Source of the DNA: Cyanobium gracile PCC 6307
Lineage (GTDB): Bacteria > Cyanobacteriota > Cyanobacteriia > PCC-6307 > Cyanobiaceae
Reading direction: 5' to 3'
Assembly: GCF_000316515.1 (NCBI RefSeq)
Contig: NC_019675.1
Location: 682,001-746,000 of the forward strand
Length of the DNA: 64,000 bases
Shown piece by piece: positions 26,030-34,222 of this stretch; the first letter of the stretch is position 1; each line of letters begins with the position of its first letter. Made by a program: the position numbers and the translations under genes. A model generated the notes under the pieces. That model was given only the letters and a program-made list of their open reading frames with translations. It was not told the origin of the DNA and searched no databases.

Positions 26030-27271
26030 TCAGTCAAAGACATGGCCGTGCTCGTAGCGCTCCGCCTGGCCCGCCGCCTCGGTGAGGGCCGCGACGTTCT
26101 CGCGGGTGAAGAAGCCGTCGTAGCCCAGGCAGCGTTCCACGTACTCGGTGATCAGCAGGGAGTAGGGCGAGCTGCGCGAGAAGATCTGGCGCAGGTTGGG
26201 CTGGTCACCGCATTCCCCCACCATGTCGGCGAGAAAGGAGATGCCCAGATCGCGCAGGGTGCGCACCACCATATCCACGTTCTTTTCGCCGTTGCTGTCG
26301 CCATCGATCACCTCATAGGCGATGTGATGCATGCGCCGGCCGAAGTTGCGCACATAATCCTCTGTGGGCATGGGCAGGTTGGTCAGGGAGTTGAGGTAGG
26401 AGGGGGTGTTGTTGGCGGTGAAGACACGGGCTGGGGAGAGCTTGTCGTCCCCCACCGAGGGATGGCGGGTGACGTTGGTGGAGGAGTTCATCTCGGCGAT
26501 GTCATAGGAGCCCCAGTAGTAGTAGGGAACCATCGTCAGATATTCGAGGATGGCATCCTCCCGCTCACCCGCCAGCACCCGGGTGGCCAGGTGATCGATG
26601 CCCAGGATCTTGCCCTCCAGCCCGTGCTCCCGGTGGCGGCGGCCAGCCTCGGTGAGGGGCGCGAGGGCATCCGCATCGAGCAGCACCTGATCGCCCAGAT
26701 CGAGGACCGCCAGGCCATCGAGGGGCCGATCCACATAACCGACCCGGTTGTAGGTGTAGTCGGAGAGGAAGGTGAAGCAGAGATGCTTGGAGGCGTAGAA
26801 AGGATTGGCGGTCTCCCCCGGATAGGCGAAGCGGATGTTCTGGGGCTCGAGGATGGCCCGCAGATCGTGGCAGGACGACACCGAAAAAATCTCGCCGATG
26901 TAGCGGGCGTTGGGCTTGTCGATCGAGAGGGGATACATCGCGTTCCAGCGCGTCACCTCATCCTCGAAATCGTCAAACAGCGGCTCCAGCACGATCAGGC
27001 GCGGAAAGGCCTCCCCCCCCTTGAGCAGATACATGCGGTGGGTGGCGTTGATCCAGCACTCCTGGTACCGGTAGGGGGTGGTGAGGGTGAGCTCCGCCAG
27101 GTAGGGCAGGCCATTGCCGTGGTCCACCTGGATCACGATCGCTGCCATCGGCCCCACCACCTGCTCCAGTCCGGAATCGGCTCTCCGGGCGTAGACGCGG
27201 GGCAGATAGTGCTCGAAGAAGGGGGTGTTGCGCTTGTCGCCCCGAGGCCGGTAGGTGGCGAGGTCGATCAT
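26030..27271 (-). CDS. VOC-superfamily protein resembling 4-hydroxyphenylpyruvate dioxygenase
   Basis: A 413-residue soluble protein. The C-terminal half has the HPPD-type layout: GIDHLATRV (His 227), MHHIAYEVIDG (His 315/316), and TEYVER (Glu 376 or 379) followed by GYDGFFTRENVAALTEA, which parallels the GNFxALFEAIE end of HPPD. These would supply the two-His-one-Glu iron site. The N-terminal half is not recognisable, though a duplicated VOC fold is expected. It may be a divergent HPPD (tyrosine to homogentisate for tocopherol/plastoquinone) or an Fe-dependent oxygenase for another substrate. Monocistronic in appearance. Confidence 0.6.
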   Translation of the reverse strand: MIDLATYRPRGDKRNTPFFEHYLPRVYARRADSGLEQVVGPMAAIVIQVDHGNGLPYLAELTLTTPYRYQECWINATHRMYLLKGGEAFPRLIVLEPLFDDFEDEVTRWNAMYPLSIDKPNARYIGEIFSVSSCHDLRAILEPQNIRFAYPGETANPFYASKHLCFTFLSDYTYNRVGYVDRPLDGLAVLDLGDQVLLDADALAPLTEAGRRHREHGLEGKILGIDHLATRVLAGEREDAILEYLTMVPYYYWGSYDIAEMNSSTNVTRHPSVGDDKLSPARVFTANNTPSYLNSLTNLPMPTEDYVRNFGRRMHHIAYEVIDGDSNGEKNVDMVVRTLRDLGISFLADMVGECGDQPNLRQIFSRSSPYSLLITEYVERCLGYDGFFTRENVAALTEAAGQAERYEHGHVFD

Positions 27272-27503
27272 CGGCTGGGGGCTGGCCTGCTGAGGTGGAG
27301 GGGGATGAGAACACCTGCAGCTGGGACAGGTTGCCGCTGAAGCCCGTGATCACAACGATGGCATCCCTTGTGGCCGAGAACCCTCCGGTGCTGTTGAAGC
27401 AAATGCCGCCTACAAAGCCCCAGGGTTCATGGACAAGGACGCCGTGGAGGTGATTTCAGGCCGTAGATGCGCCAGGACATCGCCCCAGACAATCTATCCC
27501 GCC
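27272..27503. other. Intergenic stretch without a recognisable gene
   Basis: This 232-bp gap separates the HPPD-like gene start from the PEP-CTERM gene end. Only short open frames occur (for example a 30-codon plus-strand frame from the ATG at 27430, MDKDAVEVISGRRC). They carry no family signature. It must hold the promoter for the HPPD-like gene on the minus strand. I see no strong terminator hairpin followed by Ts. Confidence 0.4.
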
Positions 27504-28043
27504 TTACCTGGTGAGGGCTGAGCCACCGCCGATAGCCAGACGCCGCCGCAGCCGCCGCGACCAGCCGTATCCCATCCCCAGACCAAGGATGGGCAAGGGG
27601 CCCGGCACCGTCGACACGGGTGCCTGAGGTGTGCCTACCGCAAAGCGATACACCTCCTCTGTTGGTGTGGGAAAGATTCCCTGGGAATCGGCCGGCGGCA
27701 CGATCAACTGAGCCACGCTCAGCACATCCCCCTGCTCGAAGGCAAAGGCAAAAAGCGGACCGAACTCGGAGAACGGCAGGTCATCCCCCAGCGGTCCGAG
27801 GCCAGAGCCTGCCTGCTCCGCAAACAGAGACGCCTGCAGTTCATCGCCCCACCACGGCATCAAGCCGCCATTGGCGAGGCTCTCGAAAAAGCCCGGCTGG
27901 CCATTCGGCGACATCTCGACGACAGAGAGCTCATAGCGCTGCCCGCCCACTAGCACCTGGAAGGCAGAGACTGGAGCCGCACTGAGCGACACGCTTGCGG
28001 TAATTGATCCGAGCAACACGGACGACAGCAGTGATTTATTCAT
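27504..28043 (-). CDS. PEP-CTERM sorted extracellular protein
   Basis: A 179-residue protein from the ATG at 28043. A signal peptide (MNKSLLSSVLLGSITASVSL... ending APVSA, about residues 1-28) is followed by a beta-rich domain (FQVLVGGQRYELSVVE). The C-terminal sorting signal comprises VPGPLPILGLG, a short hydrophobic helix and an Arg cluster (SRRLRRRL). This is the cyanobacterial PEP-CTERM variant handled by exosortase. The central domain is typical of short secreted proteins with no known role. No exosortase gene is in the window. It lies downstream of the giant repeat protein on the same strand, 72 bp away. Confidence 0.85.
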   Translation of the reverse strand: MNKSLLSSVLLGSITASVSLSAAPVSAFQVLVGGQRYELSVVEMSPNGQPGFFESLANGGLMPWWGDELQASLFAEQAGSGLGPLGDDLPFSEFGPLFAFAFEQGDVLSVAQLIVPPADSQGIFPTPTEEVYRFAVGTPQAPVSTVPGPLPILGLGMGYGWSRRLRRRLAIGGGSALTR

Positions 28044-28115
28044 GGAAGGAAGAAAGGAATCGGGAAAGGAAGGAATCAATGCCGCGCCTAGGAGGACAGC
28101 TGTGCAGAACCTGAC

Positions 28116-31100
28116 CTATGCGGAGGACAGGGTTACGTAGAGAAATTGATTTGGACTCACTAGGCTGAGCTGGTCCAAGCGCGCCCCCTGCACGAAACCG
28201 ATGGCCTCATCAAAGAACGACACCCGACTTGACATTGGGCGGCCAGGATTACGAGCATAGATGAACACGCCTGCGTTGCTTTGATAAGAACCACTTCCAA
28301 GCAGGTAGCTCTCGGGCAAACCGTACAACTGGATGCGATCGCCAACCTCGAAGTCGGTGATCACCGCGAAGTCGCCACGACCCTGACTGAGAGGGTTTCC
28401 ATCATCGTAGAAAGTTCCATCACCATCCCCAAGAACGAAAATGTCAGGGCCACCGAGTCCAGTGAGCCGGTCGATTGAGCCTTTGCCCCTCTCGGCGCTA
28501 GGGGAACCAACAGGGACACCCCGGATAATGTCGGCAGCGGGGGTACCAATGATTGTGTCGCTGCCATTGGAGGGACTGCCTACCAATGGCTCACTGATTG
28601 AGAAGGTTGTTGTGGATCCAACCTGCTGGCTAAGGGAGCTGTCTGCAAAGAAGCGCAGCTCAACGGTTTCTGTGCCTTCAATCAAGCCGTCGCGGGCGAT
28701 CACCCGATTGATACTGAGTGTTCCATCCGCCCCAATTACACCGTCGCCGGAGAGCGTGCCGCTCTGGAAATCTCCCGGGGTGATTCCTTGGCCAGACAAG
28801 GACCAGAAGTAGCTGGTTCCAATCGCCACATTGGAGGTCGCCAATGTGGCAGAAATGGCATCACCCTCAACCAAAGCCGTGGGTCCAGGTGTGACAGTGA
28901 AGGTGGGAGCAACGGGCAGGGATGGCACCGAGACCGCCGCAACCACAACAGCTTCAGCAAATCCCTGGCTATCGGTGTAATCCACCACCACCCGCACCTG
29001 CTTGCCCTCTTCTGCAGCTGTCAGCTGGTACGTGGCGACATCAATGCCCACGGCCTGCCAGCAGTTGCCATCGCTGCTTGATTGCCACTGGTAGGAGAAC
29101 ACTCCGTTGCCGTCAGGATCATCCGTGCTCAAGCTGGCACTGAGGATCGCCCCAACCGCTGGGTTGCCGCTGATTGAGAAGGTGGCAGCACCATCGTTCA
29201 CGAACGGCACCTGTACTGGAGTTGACTGGACCCGCTCCACAAAGCCTTCCCCATCGGTGTAAGCCACCACCACCCGCACCTGCTTGCCCTCTTCTGCAGT
29301 TGTCAGCTGGAACGTGGCGGCATCAATGCCCACGGCCTGCCAGCTGTTGCCATCGCTACTCGACTGCCACTGATAGGAGAACACTCCGTTGCCGTCAGGA
29401 TCATCCGTGCTCAAGCTGGCACTGAGGATCGCCCCAACCGCTGGGGTGCCGCTGATTGAGAAGGATGCAGCACCATCGTTCACGAACGGCACTGCCACCG
29501 GGCTCGTCTGAATCTGCTCCATGAAGCCTTCACCATCGGTGTAGGCCACCAACACCCGAACCTGCTTGCCTTGCTCGGCAGCTGTCAGCTGGTACGTGGC
29601 GGCATCAGTACCCACCGGCTGCCAGGCACTGCCGTCACTGCTCGCCTGCCATTGGTAGGAGAACAGCCCGTTGCCATCGGGGTCATCCGCAGTGCGGCTG
29701 GCGGTGAGGATGGCCCCCACCGCTGGGGTGCCGCTGATCGAGAAGGCTGCGGAGCTGTCATCAGATGGCGTATCGCATGAGCTTGCACCAACAACTCTAA
29801 GTACGATTCCATCAGTCTGTAGTTCGCTACGAAATGCAAGAGAATCACTAATCTTAAATCCATCTAGGCGCACTGATCCAACACCACTTGAAAAGCCTAA
29901 GATCTTGAATTCATCGTTTATCCTTGGCACAAAACCATTAGTGAGCGAAAGGCTGATTGACCCAGAGAAGTCTGCTTCACCACTGACAAATAGAGTATCG
30001 TAATCACCAGCGCTTGTACCACCAATTTCGATCTTGATAGTACCCGACGACAGTTGTTGGAGATTTCCATCAAAGAACAGCGAACCAATTCCACTACCGG
30101 GGTTGATAATGCTGCTGTTGACTACATCGCCGGAGATTACGCCATCGCCTTTAAGCATGCCACCACTAATTTGCATCTTCGACCCTTGCCCTAAGACGAT
30201 GCTTCCACCATTCAACCAAGTCAGGCCATCAACCTGAGCATAGTCGGAGTTCTCGACATGAATAGATCCCTCCGCAACCTCAACTATTCCATGATTTTCT
30301 AACGCCATGGATATCTGCGATTCGCCACTTCCCGATCTCCTAAGTAAACCGTTATTCCGGAACATCGCATCAGGATGCCGACCAACAAGACTTGCACTCC
30401 CAATCAGCGCATATTCACCATCGTTTACAAATCTAACGCCTTGACTAGAATCTCCAAAAATGACGCCTTGGTTCTGAACTGAATCCTCAACATAACCGTA
30501 ATTAACTATGTTACCCGTATACTGGCGCACGAACGAATTCTCATCGGTGATGATGAGGCGACCACCCAAGCCAATAGTCAAATCATCAATAATACCTGAG
30601 ATCCAGTTAAGCTTTTGATTAAATTTGCCCCCTGTTAGCCTAGCTCCAAAGAAGTTGAAGTTGTCACCCTCAAAAATAGCATCTTCAGTTAGAATATGAG
30701 TTCCACTCCCTGACAAGTTGATGGTCCCATTTACGGCAACGTATTTTCCTGTGTATGTATGATCCGAGGCAAAGAATAGATCTCCTTCAGCAACCTCGAC
30801 TGTTCCATGATTTTCCACTGCCATGAATATCTGCGATTCACCACTTCCCGATCTCCTAAGTAGACCGTTATTCCGGAACACCGCATCAGGATGCCGACCA
30901 ACAAGACTTGCACTCCCAATCAGCGCATATTCACCATTGTTTACAAATCTAACGCCTTGACTAGAATCTCCAAAAATGACGCCTTGGTTCTGAACTGAAT
31001 CCTCAACATAACCGTAATTAACTATGTTACCCGTATACTGGCGCACGAACGAATTCTCATCGGTGATGATGAGGCGACCACCCAAGCCAATAGTCAAATC

Positions 31101-34043
31101 ATCAATGATACCTGAGATCCAGTTAAGCTTTTGATTAAATTTGCCCCCTGTTAGCCTAGCTCCAAAGAAGTTGAAGTTGTCACCCTCAAAAATAGCATCT
31201 TCAGTTAGAATATGAGTTCCAATCCCTGACAAGTTGATGGTCCCATTTACGGCAACGTATTTTCCTGTGTATGTATGATCCGAGGCAAAGAATAGATCTC
31301 CTTCAGCAACCTCGACTGTTCCATGATTTTCCACTGCCATGAATATCTGCGATTCACCACTTCCCGATCTCCTAAGTAGACCGTTATTCCGGAACACCGC
31401 ATCAGGATGCCGACCAACAAGACTTGCACTCCCAATCAGCGCATATTCACCATTGTTTACAAATCTAACGCCTTGACTAGAATCTCCAAAAATGACGCCT
31501 TGGTTCTGAACTGAATCCTCAACATAACCGTAATTAACTATGTTACCCGTATACTGGCGCACGAACGAATTCTCATCGGTGATGATGAGGCGACCACCCA
31601 AGCCAATAGTCAAACCATCAATAATACCTGAGATCCAGTTAAGCCTTTGAGTAAATTTGGCCCCTGTTAGCCTAGCTCCAAAGAAGTTGAAGTTGTCACC
31701 CTCAAAAATAGCATCTTCAGTTAGAATATGAGTTCCACTCCCTGTCAAATTAATGGTCCCATTTACGGCAACGTATTTTCCTGTGTATGTATGATCCGAG
31801 GCAAAGAATAGATCTCCTTCAGCAACCTCGACTGTTCCATGATTTTCCACTGCCATGAATATCTGCGATTCACCACTTCCCGATCTCCTAAGTAGACCGT
31901 TATTCCGGAACACCGCATCAGGATGCCGACCAACAAGACTTGCACTCCCAATCAGCGCATATTCACCATCGTTTACAAATCTAACGCTTTGACTAGAATC
32001 TCCAAAAATGACGCCTTGGTTCTGACCTGAATCCTCAACATAACCGTAATTAACTATGTTACCCGTATACTGGCGCACGAACGAATTCTCATCGGTGATG
32101 ATGAGGCGACCACCCAAGCCAATAGTCAAATCATCAATAATACCTGAGATCCAGTTAAGCTTTTGATTAAATTTGCCCCCTGTTAGCCTAGCTCCAAAGA
32201 AGTTGAAGTTGTCACCCTCAAAAATAGCATCTTCAGTTAGAATATGAGTTCCACTCCCTGACAAGTTGATGGTCCCATTTACGGCAACGTATTTTCCTGT
32301 GTATGTATGATCCGAGGCAAAGAATAGATCTCCTTCAGCAACCTCGACTGTTCCATGATTTTCCACTGCCATGAATATCTGCGATTCACCACTTCCCGAT
32401 CTCCTAAGTAGACCGTTATTCCGGAACACCGCATCAGGATGCCGACCAACAAGACTTGCACTCCCAATCAGCGCATATTCACCATCGTTTACAAATCTAA
32501 CGCTTTGACTAGAATCTCCAAAAATGACGCCTTGGTTCTGACCTGAATCCTCAACATAACCGTAATTAACTATGTTACCCGTATACTGGCGCACGAACGA
32601 ATTCTCATCGGTAATGATGAGGCGACCACCCAAGCCAATAGTCAAATCATCAATAACACCTGAGATCCAACTAATTGTGTACTCCAGAATGCCAGTTAAA
32701 GTTGCTCCATCTAAATTGAGTTGAAACTGAGCGAGTTGGCCAATATCCTCGGAGAAGGTCTCAACGCCCGATCGAAGGAAGAGATTCCCGTCAAGATCTA
32801 GGTAAGTACTACCCTGCGAGGGTTGCGGGTTTTGACTATCTCCAGACTCGTAGAAGGCTGATATGATTAGCAGAAACTGATCATACAATCCTTCGTCCTT
32901 GAGTTTTTGATCAAATTCAGCTCGAGCAAAAGTCGATGTTGAGCTAATATAATCATTTGCTAGCTCCAAGATTCTTGGATAGGGGTCAAACTCGCCATCA
33001 AGCAAGGCTTGTGTTACGGGAATCTTTCCATAAGAGTTGTCGAACACCTGTAGCGGCACTGAGAAGACATCAGCGATTGGCTTTGCAACTCCATAGTCAA
33101 TAAGCAACTTAACGACCAAGCCAGGAAACAAGCCGATAGGCCCGGTAACTGATAAGGAGGCACCGATACTAATCTCAATCAGATCAGTAATAAACTGTTG
33201 CCGTGACGAGGCCAACTCCCATTCGTTTCTGTCCTGAGCAACTGTATTTTGTACATCAGAAAAGAGACCGAAAATGTCCTTATATTCATAGAACGTGTAT
33301 AGTACGCTTCCGAAGCCTGAAAGCTCAGATAGGCCATTAGCAGCCCCATTAATCACTATCGAAATAGCGATGATATCGACTGCTGATTCTTGACTATCAT
33401 CTTGATCTAGATCTTCGCCAACGCCAAGGCCATTGGGTCTTCTGATCTCGAGTAGGACATCTCGCTGAAATGGCACTAATGTAAACATCTCGATACTCAG
33501 TTTCTGCGCGTCAATAGTTATTCCAGCGCTATCTGACTCAGAGTAGATCGATGATAGCTGCTCCTCTGACAACTTTCTGCCATCAAGAAATGCAGAGAAG
33601 AGATGACCTTCATCCCCTGGTGTATCGCTGGCATTCAAGTAAGCATCCAAATGATGCCCCAGCTCCTCGTTGAGCACAGCAATCGCTCGATCCTCGCTCG
33701 CCGATGCCAGCCAATCCCCATTTAGGTAGATCGTGCCGGTGCTGATCGCATAGGCCCCCGCCGCCCCAGGCAGGACCTCGCCCTGCAGCACCTCGATCGG
33801 CGGCAACCCAGAAAAATCCCCGAGCGCCCACTCGCCGGCCAGCCGTTCCAGCTCCTGAAGAACGTCACTCAGGAGGAGAGCTTCACGAGCTGCAGCGACA
33901 AGCGACCCATCGGCTGCCCACTCCTGCAATCGCGTCTTCCAGGCACCCAGGAGCTGCTCAAGGCCGAAAGTCAGGGGTGACAAAGATGGCTGCTCCTGTG
34001 ATTGGCAGAGATCCGGGGGGCCTGAGCCGTGCCGGAAACGCAA
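28116..34043 (-). CDS. Giant secreted repeat protein (1975 residues), probable type I secretion substrate
   Basis: There is no classical signal peptide. Residues 1-190 form a conserved cyanobacterial N-terminal module with VLNEELGHHLDAYLN and DTPGDEGHLFSAFLDG, metalloprotease-like but without a full HExxH. Residues about 190-455 are unassigned. About 460-1265 hold four full and one partial copy of a 172-residue beta-helix-like repeat (WISGIIDDLTIGLGGRLII). About 1430-1710 hold three Ig/cadherin-like repeats (SISGTPAVGAILTAS, DPDGNGVFSYQWQSSSDG). A Calx-beta-like domain follows, then a C-terminal RTX-like end (GGPDIFVLGDGDG). It is probably a surface adhesin or S-layer-like protein. The gene is far lower in GC than its neighbours, which suggests acquisition or relaxed codon use. 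Confidence 0.85.
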   Translation of the reverse strand: MRFRHGSGPPDLCQSQEQPSLSPLTFGLEQLLGAWKTRLQEWAADGSLVAAAREALLLSDVLQELERLAGEWALGDFSGLPPIEVLQGEVLPGAAGAYAISTGTIYLNGDWLASASEDRAIAVLNEELGHHLDAYLNASDTPGDEGHLFSAFLDGRKLSEEQLSSIYSESDSAGITIDAQKLSIEMFTLVPFQRDVLLEIRRPNGLGVGEDLDQDDSQESAVDIIAISIVINGAANGLSELSGFGSVLYTFYEYKDIFGLFSDVQNTVAQDRNEWELASSRQQFITDLIEISIGASLSVTGPIGLFPGLVVKLLIDYGVAKPIADVFSVPLQVFDNSYGKIPVTQALLDGEFDPYPRILELANDYISSTSTFARAEFDQKLKDEGLYDQFLLIISAFYESGDSQNPQPSQGSTYLDLDGNLFLRSGVETFSEDIGQLAQFQLNLDGATLTGILEYTISWISGVIDDLTIGLGGRLIITDENSFVRQYTGNIVNYGYVEDSGQNQGVIFGDSSQSVRFVNDGEYALIGSASLVGRHPDAVFRNNGLLRRSGSGESQIFMAVENHGTVEVAEGDLFFASDHTYTGKYVAVNGTINLSGSGTHILTEDAIFEGDNFNFFGARLTGGKFNQKLNWISGIIDDLTIGLGGRLIITDENSFVRQYTGNIVNYGYVEDSGQNQGVIFGDSSQSVRFVNDGEYALIGSASLVGRHPDAVFRNNGLLRRSGSGESQIFMAVENHGTVEVAEGDLFFASDHTYTGKYVAVNGTINLTGSGTHILTEDAIFEGDNFNFFGARLTGAKFTQRLNWISGIIDGLTIGLGGRLIITDENSFVRQYTGNIVNYGYVEDSVQNQGVIFGDSSQGVRFVNNGEYALIGSASLVGRHPDAVFRNNGLLRRSGSGESQIFMAVENHGTVEVAEGDLFFASDHTYTGKYVAVNGTINLSGIGTHILTEDAIFEGDNFNFFGARLTGGKFNQKLNWISGIIDDLTIGLGGRLIITDENSFVRQYTGNIVNYGYVEDSVQNQGVIFGDSSQGVRFVNNGEYALIGSASLVGRHPDAVFRNNGLLRRSGSGESQIFMAVENHGTVEVAEGDLFFASDHTYTGKYVAVNGTINLSGSGTHILTEDAIFEGDNFNFFGARLTGGKFNQKLNWISGIIDDLTIGLGGRLIITDENSFVRQYTGNIVNYGYVEDSVQNQGVIFGDSSQGVRFVNDGEYALIGSASLVGRHPDAMFRNNGLLRRSGSGESQISMALENHGIVEVAEGSIHVENSDYAQVDGLTWLNGGSIVLGQGSKMQISGGMLKGDGVISGDVVNSSIINPGSGIGSLFFDGNLQQLSSGTIKIEIGGTSAGDYDTLFVSGEADFSGSISLSLTNGFVPRINDEFKILGFSSGVGSVRLDGFKISDSLAFRSELQTDGIVLRVVGASSCDTPSDDSSAAFSISGTPAVGAILTASRTADDPDGNGLFSYQWQASSDGSAWQPVGTDAATYQLTAAEQGKQVRVLVAYTDGEGFMEQIQTSPVAVPFVNDGAASFSISGTPAVGAILSASLSTDDPDGNGVFSYQWQSSSDGNSWQAVGIDAATFQLTTAEEGKQVRVVVAYTDGEGFVERVQSTPVQVPFVNDGAATFSISGNPAVGAILSASLSTDDPDGNGVFSYQWQSSSDGNCWQAVGIDVATYQLTAAEEGKQVRVVVDYTDSQGFAEAVVVAAVSVPSLPVAPTFTVTPGPTALVEGDAISATLATSNVAIGTSYFWSLSGQGITPGDFQSGTLSGDGVIGADGTLSINRVIARDGLIEGTETVELRFFADSSLSQQVGSTTTFSISEPLVGSPSNGSDTIIGTPAADIIRGVPVGSPSAERGKGSIDRLTGLGGPDIFVLGDGDGTFYDDGNPLSQGRGDFAVITDFEVGDRIQLYGLPESYLLGSGSYQSNAGVFIYARNPGRPMSSRVSFFDEAIGFVQGARLDQLSLVSPNQFLYVTLSSA
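30250..32664 (-). repeat. Tandem 516-bp repeats, four full copies and one partial
   Basis: The same sequence recurs with an exact 516-bp period: the anchor GAGATCCAGTTAAG (or its variant at the outer end) begins at 30598, 31114, 31630, 32146 and 32662. Copies are almost identical, differing at scattered bases. In frame, each encodes 172 residues of the giant protein. Near-identity at DNA level implies recent expansion or ongoing homogenisation by unequal recombination. The innermost copy diverges after about 340 bp. Confidence 0.95.
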
Positions 34044-34076
34044 ACCTTAAGAACAGCTGAGCAAATGCTACAGCGG

Positions 34077-34104
34077 GATTGTCGCAAAACGTTTCAATTG
34101 TCAA
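34077..34104 (-). promoter_or_regulatory. Possible promoter of the giant repeat-protein gene
   Basis: On the minus strand the 179-bp, AT-richer region upstream of the giant gene contains TTGACA (34104-34099) and, 15 bp on, GACAAT (34083-34078), a weak -10 match. The start codon is about 35 bp further. Spacing is short of the ideal 17, so this is tentative. The low GC of this gap contrasts with the mfd gene beside it. Confidence 0.25.
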
Positions 34105-34222
34105 AGAATATAACTGACTAGACGGTTCGTATGTGTTTGCCGCTACCTCAAGGCCTGCGTTCCTGCAGTGAGGGACTCTCCAGCACCTGTCCCAGTCAAC
34201 GCACGATGGATGCGTCGTCCCC

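Noticed and set aside
27430..27522. 30-codon plus-strand ORF (MDKDAVEVISGRRC...)
   Set aside because: No family match, no coding bias to judge, and it runs into the end of the PEP-CTERM gene.
30250..32664. Possible CRISPR array or insertion element in the 30-32 kb repeats
   Set aside because: The unit is 516 bp, in frame, and codes a continuous protein repeat; there are no short direct repeats with unique spacers, no transposase, and no terminal inverted repeats.
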